14,139 nt of DNA from Coemansia sp. RSA 1804 (taxonomy: Eukaryota > Kickxellomycota > Kickxellomycetes > Kickxellales > Kickxellaceae): positions 1 through 14,139 of the forward strand of contig JANBTH010000593.1 in assembly GCA_027578815.1 (NCBI GenBank). Reading direction: 5' to 3'. Shown here one piece after another: positions 1 to 9,300 of the stretch (position 1 is the stretch's first letter; every line of letters starts with the position of its first letter). Below the pieces are notes generated by a model. That model saw only the letters and a list, made by a program, of their open reading frames with translations. It searched no databases and had not been told where the DNA came from. A program made the translations under genes and the position numbers.

Positions 1-1313
1 GTGCCATGGTTGACAAGAATGTCGTACTCTGGATCATAGTGGGACACATCGAATGTATGTAGGTCGGAAATGTTTGCGCGAATGGCAGCTGCAAAGTTCT
101 TGTCAATTTGGTGTGCTACTTTAGCAGTAATATTGACAAATGAGGGGTCTCCCAGGAATGTGCGCTGTGCAGCACCATATTTCATTGCCTCGACAATTCG
201 GTGATAGTTGAGTGCTGTGGGTCCGTTGCGCGCCAGCGTGTATCCCTCGACTACATTCAGCATGTTGAGAAGTATAGACCCGCTTGTTGGAGGAGACCCT
301 GTGATGACTCTGCGTCCGTGGTAAAACGACTCAATCGGCTTGCGGTCAACCGGTTCATACTCGCCAAAATCGGCTTCAGTCAGAATTCCTCCATTGTCCT
401 GGACAGCCTTCACCAAACTTTGCGCAATGCGACCACTGTAGAATGCTGCTGGGCCCTTCTCTCCAATTTCTTCAAGCGTGTCCGCCAGCTCGCGGCGATA
501 GACGGTTGCGCCTGCCGCCAGAATCTTTCCATGACCGTTTGTATATGTGGTATTAAAACCAGGGCTAGATAGCACAACCTCCTCTATCGCCATAAGCTCC
601 TTGTGCATCAATTCGCTCAATACCGCGCCTTCTCTGGCCAGCTTGACCGAAGGAGCAAACAGGCGTCCCCATGGGAGCTTTCCAAAGCGTTTGTGTGCGC
701 TGTACATTCCGGCAATCTCGCCTGGAACGCCGACAGCAAGACCGCCTATCTGCGCCAGTTTGATATCCTTGATAAACATGTCTTCGGTGGCTGCAGCGCC
801 TGCCGACTCTCTGAAATCGATCAGAACGGGATCTTCATTGTCCAGTGGCCGAACAAGCATAAAACCGCCGCCGCCTATGCCCGATGAATGTGCCTGGAGA
901 ACGCCGATGCAAAGCGCACTCGCTATTGTGGCATCAACGGCATTGCCGCCATCGCGCAAGACGTCGACGCCGATTGCCGAGCACCGGGGCTCATCAGTAG
1001 CAACAGCGCCATTTCGCGCAGCAACCAGCGTGGACTGAGTCTCAAAGCACGAATGCGCCCCAGCCACAAAGTAAATGCCGCCGATAAAGGCCAAAATCAG
1101 CGTTGCTGCAGTTCCAACCACCAGGGCACGTGTGCGACCGGCGCTGAACCTTCTGGCCGCGGAAGATTGGCCATATGCAGAGATATTGGCATTGGCACTG
1201 GCATTGGCATTGGCATCGGTAGCGCTGGAAGTCTCGTTGCTTTGAGGCAAAAGCGCAGCAGAAGATTCATCAGCTGGAAAGCCCTGCGCACTATTCCCCA
1301 GCTTGGTAGGCAT
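1..1313 (-). CDS. GGT1: Gamma-glutamyltransferase, N-terminal part (3' end outside window)
   Basis: Translating the minus strand from the ATG at 1313 gives 437 open codons with no intron. Family role: gamma-glutamyltransferase takes the gamma-glutamyl group from glutathione, for hydrolysis or transpeptidation; in yeast it is vacuolar. What is seen: a ~60-residue Ser/Ala/Asn-rich cytosolic tail, one membrane segment at about residues 63-84 preceded by arginines (type II signal anchor), then the conserved large-subunit motifs: DGGNAVDA at ~121-128, SGIGGGGF ~144-151, DFRES with the substrate-binding Arg at ~168, VGVPGE ~194-199, and a GSPPTSG stretch ~339-345. N-glycosylation sequons (NTT, NIT, NIS) agree with a lumenal catalytic part. 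The last residues are NHG plus the first two bases of a Thr codon. In the family this Thr is the autoprocessing site and nucleophile that begins the small subunit, so nearly all of the large subunit is here and the small subunit is missing. It is divergent to the kinase gene. Family identity is very secure; cellular location is inferred. Confidence 0.96.
   Translation of the reverse strand, partial: MPTKLGNSAQGFPADESSAALLPQSNETSSATDANANASANANISAYGQSSAARRFSAGRTRALVVGTAATLILAFIGGIYFVAGAHSCFETQSTLVAARNGAVATDEPRCSAIGVDVLRDGGNAVDATIASALCIGVLQAHSSGIGGGGFMLVRPLDNEDPVLIDFRESAGAAATEDMFIKDIKLAQIGGLAVGVPGEIAGMYSAHKRFGKLPWGRLFAPSVKLAREGAVLSELMHKELMAIEEVVLSSPGFNTTYTNGHGKILAAGATVYRRELADTLEEIGEKGPAAFYSGRIAQSLVKAVQDNGGILTEADFGEYEPVDRKPIESFYHGRRVITGSPPTSGSILLNMLNVVEGYTLARNGPTALNYHRIVEAMKYGAAQRTFLGDPSFVNITAKVAHQIDKNFAAAIRANISDLHTFDVSHYDPEYDILVNHG
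1185..1220. repeat. Imperfect hexanucleotide repeat (ATTGGC)n in the transferase N-tail
   Basis: Six tandem 6-base units (ATTGGC, ATTGGC, ACTGGC, ATTGGC, ATTGGC, ATCGGT on the plus strand). On the coding (minus) strand they read as alternating Asn-Ala within residues ~32-43, in the disordered cytosolic tail before the membrane anchor. The unit length keeps the frame, so copy-number change would lengthen or shorten the tail only. Confidence 0.85.
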
Positions 1314-2197
1314 TTTGCAGTAGCAGAATAGGAAAAGAGGGCCAAACTAGGAAACAACTAAAATAGAAGAGATACAGGTGTATATTATTTCTTTTGTTAG
1401 AAGAGTAAAATCAATAAAAAATATTGTGCAAGGAAAAGAAGATGATGTGACTTTAAAAAAGCCCACACTTGCCCAGAAATGAGTGGTTGATGACAAATTC
1501 CACCACCATATGCTGGTTGTGGAGGAGGGGAGAAGTTGGTGCTGCTAAAGAATTCCGTGATACAAGATTGCACACGATGGCAACACTTTACTTTTGTCTA
1601 AAGCAGCTGCTTGCGTTTTAAAAACAGAAGTGTTTTCGCGCCAACCGGCACGAAACATTTGCGCTGGGTGGTGATCTGGCTCATTTGCGCTGCGTAGGAG
1701 GCACTGATTGTGTGTCTCGGATGGCAGAGAGGAAAATGGGATGTATGAGTGTGGTCGTATCCGATATCCATAGCGAGAGGCACTCTATAACGAGACAGCA
1801 CAGGATATTCATACGCGATATTCACTCATTTCCTCCTCTTATAACCCGCTCTCACGCGCAGACGACGCTTATCCGCAACGCAAACGCAGTGCGCTCCTGA
1901 CGCCAAAGTGCCTTTGCAAGATTAATTTTTGCAACGGCGTTCGCATCGATCTGTGTCGTGCTGTCTGGCAAACTGGTTTTCATGGAATTTTCTTCTCTTC
2001 TCTTCTCCCCACCTCTAACGCTAATTAGCAAGAATACATGCCTTCTTTTTTATTCATGCTGTCTTTGTTTAATTCTCTTTATTTTTCTTGGCTGCTATTG
2101 CATTTCGCTTTCTTTAAAACCATATATTTATTTTCCTTTTAATTTCTCCCGGGTTGCGTTTGTGTCTCTAGTCTTTGCTGAATTCGATAAACCGCAG

Positions 2198-2399
2198 GTA
2201 AGTAGTGCATTGAAAAGGTTCAATGCCAGATGGCAACAGCACACCAGAAAGACCGTTGAATCCACTCGCACATTACACAGATTGTGGATTCAGATAGCTC
2301 ATCTCGGGTCGAGGAAAGTCTAGACTGGTCTACATGGCAGCTTATTACTGTGCTCAAGGTTTCTTCACCAGCTCAAATGTCCCTTTTGCCATATTGCAG
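2198..2399 (+). other. Candidate 5'-leader intron (first)
   Basis: The donor CAG|GTAAGT at 2198 matches the eukaryotic consensus fully. The best nearby acceptor is TTTTGCCATATTGCAG ending at 2399; an alternative is ACACAG ending at 2280. I see no strong branch-point sequence. It would lie in the untranslated leader of the kinase if transcription starts upstream of 2198. It would contain the inverted-repeat island. Confidence 0.25.
2207..2332 (+). other. Island of four consecutive inverted repeats (possible structured leader or non-coding RNA)
   Basis: Within an otherwise T-rich region, four perfect short inverted repeats follow one another: GCATTGAA/TTCAATGC with a 4-base loop (2207-2226), TGAATCC/GGATTCA with a 22-base loop (2257-2292), CTCG/CGAG with a 3-base loop (2303-2313), and TAGAC/GTCTA with a 2-base loop (2321-2332; loop too short as drawn, so the outer pairs would have to open). 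A consensus-like 5' splice site (CAG|GTAAGT) sits directly before the first one at 2198. RNA type is unknown; it may be leader, intron or independent transcript. Confidence 0.3.
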
Positions 2400-3075
2400 G
2401 TTATTCAGCAGCACTTGCTTACCGAACACCCTGTACTGATATTACTGAGCTTCTGTTTTAAACCTCTTATCCATTTATGTAGTCTTTCGCGAAGCACAGT
2501 CTATTCAATTGCCTTTGGCGTATCCTTTTTCTTGTTGTTGAGGGAGAACGAGACGTTTTTTGTTTTTGGCGTCTTTTTTCTTTGCAATTATTGTGCACTC
2601 AGCAATACTCTGCTCTTTTTTTTAGATCACCAATATTGTTGTTGCCTTTTCTCTCTACCCGTTCCGCTTGTTACGAAAAGTACATTGGAGTCAGGTTGTT
2701 GTTTGCCTCTTTTGGTGCTTATCCAGCAGACAGGGGTAGATATTTATTGGCGCACATGCGCTGGCTGTGTGTATCTCTCTGTACAAAGAGCAGCTTTTGT
2801 TCTTTACTCTACTCTCTCTTTACCTTAAAAGTGCAACGTAGTGCTTAAAGGGTGTTTCTTTTTTAACAAAAAAAAAACTACCATCTTCTGCCAGGCCTTT
2901 TTCCTCTTCTCATACATTTGCTTTTATTTGTTGCCTACGCGCATCTACTTTTCACATTCCCCTGCCTTTCCATTCTTTATTTGTATACAAACTGTTTGAC
3001 TAACTGCTGCTCTCCGAGTCAGCAGTTGTATGCACTCTGTGCTTTATTCTCTCAAGCATCCATCCATACGATAAG

Positions 3076-3326
3076 GTACGTTATTTTAGCGCTCCTGCTC
3101 ATTCTTTGCTGAGCTTGTCCTATTCCAGTGGCTAATTCAGCCCAGCTGAAATGTTGTAGTGTATGCGTGTTTTTTGCGCGCTTTCCAGTATTGAAGTTAT
3201 TTCAAGCATATCATATCTTGGCGTCCACAATGTTATTTTTTTATCAACAACATTTTGATTGAATTGAAAAGATCTGATGCGGATATTCCAACCGCTGTAA
3301 CCTTATCTAAACACGATTTAATGTAG
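3076..3326 (+). other. Candidate 5'-leader intron (second) of the kinase gene
   Basis: Donor AAG|GTACGT at 3076, a CTAAAC branch-like sequence at about 3307, and acceptor AATGTAG ending at 3326. The proposed intron contains several ATG triplets, whereas the 224 bases from 3327 to the kinase start contain none, as expected of an efficient leader exon. Composition also switches from T-rich to mixed or A-rich at this point. RNA evidence is needed to prove it. Confidence 0.35.
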
Positions 3327-3550
3327 GCGTGGTTGTTTTTGCGAGTGAGCAAGTGCGTAGCAGCAGCTTCTGGGCATATCGCTTGGAATTGGTAGCAGTG
3401 CACGTGGAAACAATAGGCAACACCAGCAACGAAAACATTGAGAGTAACCGCCTTTTAAAACAAATAAGAGAAGCACATAATTATTTTAACGCCCAACTCC
3501 GCGGACTTTTGTGCGCCATCTTACTGTGTTAGTGAAGGAAAAAGAGTGCC

Positions 3551-6307
3551 ATGGACTATAACAGCACTCACTCGCGCAACAACAACAACGCGCCCATGGT
3601 TCCCCCTTCGACGTCTTCACTAGGTAACCAATACGTCTATAATAGCTACATTGATCATACTCGGCTGGACCACCCGTCTTCCGCAAACAACGCACTAGTA
3701 TCGCCGATGCTGATGGCTCAGGCATTGGGGACGAGGAACAGCGCTGGCCCGCGTCCAATGTCCATGTTTGACACCACTGCAGCAGCAGCAGCATCATCAG
3801 CATCAATGACATCAGCAGTGGCTGCAGCTACAGATGGCAACGCACAGCAGCTGCACGCGATGACTGAACCAAACACAGCAAATTCGGATCGTTCATTTCA
3901 CGCGATACTTATCGGCGAGACCTCTCACCCTCAAGTATTTGCTCAGCAAGGATCTAATGGCTCTTCTTCAAATGCAACTTTTGGCACACCGATGCGCGTA
4001 CAACAGAGTACTGATGCTGCTGGTGGCATGAGCAACATGGCTGAGAACTTTGGTGCAAGCCCATCGCTATCGTCTTCTTTACCATCCGGAAATTTGTTTC
4101 TACGAGGAGGGATGTATGCTGGGGCAAACACATCTGATATGGCTAATCAACGCCAAGCGGACACAGTATCGTACAAGGAATCACCATATCCCCATGTTGC
4201 CTACCCGGCATTCAACGAAAGGAACCAAACTGATAGCTTGTCGTCGCCTCTTCTTTCGCCTGGAACTGGCCAGCCACACACATACAACCGCATGGAGAGC
4301 CAAAGAGCTGGACAGCAGGAGCATATTATTTCGTCAAATTACCCGCCAACTAACAATGCTACGAATAATTCTTTGCGCTCTGCCGCAAGCGACTTTGCAT
4401 TACACAGCAGCCGCAACAGCCAGTTGCAGTACCAACAGCAGCAGCAACACAGCCAGAACCGCTCTCCAGAATACATCTATCAAACGCGGATAAGAGGAGA
4501 TGTTGCCAATACGGGTTTAGGCACAGGCTCAGGACAGCCTTATTCTGTGTCCCAGTCAGGTCTGCCTCCAGCTGGTCCTGGGTCTGCCAACCTTTCGACA
4601 TACGATACACACGGCCGCTCACCGTTGATAACTAGTGCCCAAGGTCGCCGAGTGCCATATAACGCTTATGATTATGGGGATGCAAACACTGCGTATACTT
4701 ACTCACTAGGGTCATCTCCTGCTACCAACACCGGGACCTCATTGCCGCCTAATATGCGTCAGACACGCTCTGCAGAGAGCCCTGTCGAATTGAACAGTAG
4801 CAGACCCGATGCGTCAGGTGTCATAGGACGGCAGTCTTCCTCGGAGTTAAATGTGTCGATACAGTCGTTCCACGGATCCACCAACTCCGAGGCTGCACTT
4901 CGAGACAACACCAGGCTTACAGGATCTTCAGGCGGCAATTACGGGGGTCAGACAACACGCACTGCATCAACCTACAACTATCCAGAGCTGGGATATCGAC
5001 CAATTAGTTCTGCACAGGACTCTCAAGCTTATGCGTCGCAGCATATCCCAAGCCAACGTGAGATAGAGATGGCAGACGATCAAGCGAGTAATACATATGA
5101 GAATGGTCAGATGGTAGCGTCCAGCGGAATGCATAACAATGTCTCGCCCTCCGACGGCTTTGGTGTTGATTCTCGCTACTACATGTCTCCATCACAGCAG
5201 AACCAGCACAGCCAGGAATATCCCAACGTTATTGGGTCAATGTCTCACATTCGCTGGAATCCGGCATCCAAGGGCTCTCCACTTAGGAAAGAGCTAGGTT
5301 CTGCAGAAGCTATTGTCGAGATTCCTAGAGCGAGAGGCTCGCTAGGCACATTGCAAGGCATAATGACTCAGCCCACGATATCGGTCAGCGGTGGTACGAC
5401 TGGAGGACGGACAAATCTGAATACAAGCGCGCCATCGTCTTCTTCGGCAGGACTTGATCATATGCAGCAACAAGTTTCACAGGTTTATGCCACACTTCCA
5501 CGTACAGGGTACCATATGCAGCAAGGCTCGGCAGAGCGCGATTATGCACGTGGTCAGATCCCAACAGACATGGGTGTAGCTAATGGATCCGGTGATTCGT
5601 TTAGTCCCACTTGGTCACAGACGTCACCCTACATTGGTGGCCAGGGAAGCAACCCCAACAAGCAGCAGCAGCATAATGCAGCTAACCCGAATTCTGAGCG
5701 GATGCGGCGAAACAGCGTGTATTCATTTAGTTCTCCAGACCCGCGAGCAGCCCAGGGATCTGGTTCCGAGACCAACCAAGATAACGTGCACGGGAGGCAA
5801 GCGCCTAGTGTTCTCAAGGACTACTATGCAATATCGTCGCCAGGCGCCCAGTCGCATAACGATACGCAGGTATCTAGAGCAGACTCGACGTCGCTTTTAC
5901 CTACTGTTGAGGTCAATCAGGGGCTACTACAACCGCTTAGCAGCAATATGGACGAGATAAATGCGCATTCGCAAGAATATTTGCATCGTCGGCGCCGGCG
6001 ACTAACCCAAACGCTTCATAACCGTAAGCGGAGTGGCAGCAGTATCGATGTTAGTGCCCGTCTTTCGGTATCGCGTGTCAACAACGCACCAAACTCCTCT
6101 TCGGTGAATTCAGCGCCTATTGATGGTTTTGTTGCAGATGGACATGCTGCACAAGCACCAGGAGGAGCGATGGATGTGTCGCCTACTTCGGTGCTTGAAC
6201 CGGAGCATTACGGTAACCACTCTTATAATGCACCGCAGACGGGGTCGTATGGTGGGACAATTTCTAGCAGCTATACGAATGTTGATCCTCGCAATTCTAT
6301 TTACGTA

Positions 6308-6349
<42 letters not shown>

Positions 6350-9300
6350 GACTACTTACAGCGCTTGCAACAAGAGAGGATACAACAGGAGCAGATTAGT
6401 ATGGCATTGGAACAGCAGCGCCTCAAGCTAAAACTAGCCCAAGAGCAAGAGCTCATACGATTTCGCAATTACAAGCCCCTGCTAAACCTGACTGTCGACA
6501 TTGTCGAGACATATCGCAAATGCCATGCTAATTTCTATTATGAAAGCGCTCGTCGACCACGTCGCGTGCTTACACATCCATCCGAAGGAGTTAAGAACGA
6601 TGGATTTGACAACGAAAACAGCGACTATATTCTTTACGTCAATGACATTATTGGAGACAAGGATGGCCATCAATATTTAATTATTGATATGCTGGGTAGC
6701 GGCACATTCGGACAGGTCGTCAAATGCCAGAACACCAAGACTGGCGAGATGGTTGCTGTTAAGGTGATTAAAAACAAGATGGCGTACTACAACCAAAGCA
6801 TGATGGAGGTTCAGATGCTTGACATTCTTAACAAGGAATACGACATAGAAGATAAGCACCACATTTTGCGACTTAAAGAGTGGTTTGTGTTCCGCCGCCA
6901 TCTTGTGTTTGTCAACGAACTCTTGTCCATTAACCTTTACGACCTTCTCAAGCAAAACCAGTACCAAGGCTTATCGACAAATCTTGTACGCGTGCTTGTG
7001 CAGCAGATTCTCGATGCGATGATTGTGCTCAACAATGCGCAGATTATACATGCGGATCTGAAGCCCGAGAATATTCTTCTCGAGAGCATGGAAAAGCCGG
7101 TTGTAAAAGTTATTGACTTTGGATCGGCTTGCTTTGAATGGCAAACCACATTTACGTATATCCAGTCACGCTTTTATCGATCACCCGAGATTCTTCTTGG
7201 TCTTCCTTATTCATCGCGTATCGATATGTGGTCTCTAGGATGTATTGTCGCCGAACTCTATCTCGGACTTCCCCTATTCCCTGGATCCTCCGAGTATAAC
7301 CAGCTTTCGCGCATCATTGAGTTGTTAGGGACGCCGCCGGCGAATATGCTAGAGAAGGCCAGACGGACGGACGAGTTTTTCAACTACCTAGGGCCCCACA
7401 TCTGGGATTACAAGTCTATGGCCCAGTATTCGCGCGAGCGCAACACGGATGAAAAAGAATCGAAGCGCTATTTCGCTGCGACAACGCTGGATGAGCTGAT
7501 AACAACATATCCGGTTCGCAGGCGTTTGACAGATACAGAACAGCAGCGTGAGTACCAGTCGCGAATTGCGCTTATAGACTTTTTGCGCGGACTTTTACAA
7601 CTGGATCCGGCCAAGCGGTGGTCCCCACAGCAAGCCTCAATGCATCCGTTCATTACAGGGGATCCTCTGCTTAGACCTTTTGTTCCTCCGCACATATCAA
7701 GCGGTCACCAGAGCGGTGGGAGCGGTGGTGGAGGCGACTATAACAGCAATGCTCATGGCGCGTTCAAAGGCCATTCTCACCAGGGCGGAAGCTATCAGAT
7801 TCAGGGGAACAGCGCGGGTGCCAACAACGTTATGGGAACGCACACATATTCAACCGGTTATGGCACAGGTTACCAGCAGTCGTCTGCAATTGCTTACGCA
7901 AATGGGGTTGTTTCCAATGGACACGACCCGACGTACAAGTATGCAGTGTACCCAGCGGCATCTGGTCGTTCCTTAATGGACGAAAACACGACGATTCCAG
8001 GGTCTTTTCCTATAAATGCGGATAGTGGTCAGCCAAGCAGCCTGGACCACCAACAAAGCATGGTGCAGACAGCCCAGCATAGCCTCTATAATCGAGACAC
8101 CAAAGGTCGAGTTCGAGCAACTACAATTAGCTATCCGTCAGGAGGGAACGCCACTCAGACCCAGAACATGCTTTTGAACCCAGATAATCAACCTTTGTTT
8201 GAGCATAGGTATGCTCAGCCTAACACGCGGCTGCAAGGAGTAGACAGCCGTTTTTTAGGCGTTGACCCGAGCACATCATTTATAGACAGTTCACCGGTAG
8301 CCGACGGCGGACTGCAAGATATGCCGGGTCGTTCTGACATTATCTCTCGGAGCGGCAGTAATTACTCAGGGGAGAGTGCCTACGGCTGGGCAGCTAGCCG
8401 CTTCGATAACAATTATGATATTCAAAACAGCTATCCACAGGCTGTTCTTAGCAGCAGCGGATCACGGACTGGCAGTCTCTATGGCTCCAAACGGATTTCA
8501 GGAGGCCATGTAGCAAGCAGTCATTGTTTGCCAAACGAGAAGCAGCAACAGCAGCAGAATCACATTCAACAACGCCAATTATACTACACTGATACTACCG
8601 CACCTCATTCTGCTGTTCCACACAGCTACAGCGGCGATGGACTTGTTCCTCTTCCCGAGCCCAGCAATAGTTGTGGCAGAATGTTTGTTATTAGCAAGAA
8701 TACCAGCTCCGATACAGCAGTCCATGGCATATACGCTGACAGAACATCTGCTGGGCAATCTGCCATCAACTCTAGCTTGTCGCCAGGAGAAGGTTCTAAC
8801 AGCCTGTCGATACGCACCACTCCCTCGGCGAGAAACGATTATCTATTCTCTAGTGGTGTGGATACCAGCAATAGTGCATTGCCTATATCCGTTTCAGACA
8901 GGTATTCTAGCGATGGTCATTTGGAGAACGACAAGTATGCAATTCGGGCTCGACAGCCGATATCTCTTCTTAGAAACAACTCTGGGTTTCGGATGGTAAG
9001 CAACTTTTCGCCTTTGACGCTCCCGTCGACGCCAGGATCGCTGAGTCTCAACAGACAGGGTGCAGAAGGCGAGGGCGATGACGATGTTAAAAGCGTTCAC
9101 AATGGCAGTGACAGCCGCCATTGCAACGGTGCTATGAATGGTAACAGGATCGACAGACGCAGCGTGAATGATGCTATTTCGGATGCTTCTGCTGGTTCCT
9201 TTGCGGATGAGCAAGGGTCTGAAACTTCATATAGCCTGTACAGTGCGGCAAGCGGTGGTGAAGATGGTTATCTGACCCATGGACATGGTGTAGGGGATGT

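Larger units (their letters stand above)
1975..3115 (+). other. Long T-rich/pyrimidine-rich tract upstream of the kinase
   Basis: The plus strand carries many T runs (such as TTTTTT near 2046, 2578 and 2619) and CT-rich runs over more than 1.1 kb, with few A runs apart from one near 2867. The composition changes abruptly after about 3326. Such asymmetry is common in fungal core promoters and 5' leaders but is long here. It could be promoter DNA, transcribed leader or intron. Confidence 0.55.
1314..3550. promoter_or_regulatory. Divergent intergenic region between the transferase and the Yak1-type kinase
   Basis: About 2.2 kb with no convincing protein gene. Any transferase promoter (minus) and the kinase promoter and leader (plus) must lie here. 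The left part (1314-1560) is purine-rich on the plus strand. A pyrimidine-rich and C-rich patch near 1825-1880 resembles fungal transcription start regions. A strongly T-rich stretch runs from about 1975 to 3115, interrupted by a non-T-rich island at about 2200-2345. The open frames inside the T-rich part (for example 2334-2828) encode Leu/Phe/Cys-rich strings expected from T-rich DNA and resemble no protein I know. Start sites were not determined. Confidence 0.6.

Noticed and set aside
1097..1357. 86-codon minus-strand frame with a Met-Pro repeat at the transferase start
   Set aside because: It is an out-of-frame shadow of the transferase N-tail repeat; the transferase frame contains all conserved motifs.
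2218..2228. tRNA-like B box (GGTTCAATGCC)
   Set aside because: No acceptor stem, anticodon arm or A box at the right distance; the bases are better explained by the 8-bp stem-loop.
2301..2400. RNase P or MRP RNA gene, suggested by GAGGAAAGTC
   Set aside because: Only the CR-I-like string is present; no CR-V partner or P4 closing strand was found, and TTTT runs soon after would stop polymerase III. Kept only as part of a finding about the inverted-repeat island.
2334..2828. 164-codon plus-strand frame rich in Leu, Phe, Cys and Ser, resembling a multi-pass membrane protein
   Set aside because: Hydrophobic strings are expected from T-rich DNA; no ordered motif, overlapping frames look alike, and the 1958-2323 frame next to it has the same character.
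1520..2960. Stress response elements (AGGGG/CCCCT) near 1523, 2733 and 2956 in the kinase promoter region
   Set aside because: Five-base motifs at this number are expected by chance in 2.2 kb; not clustered.
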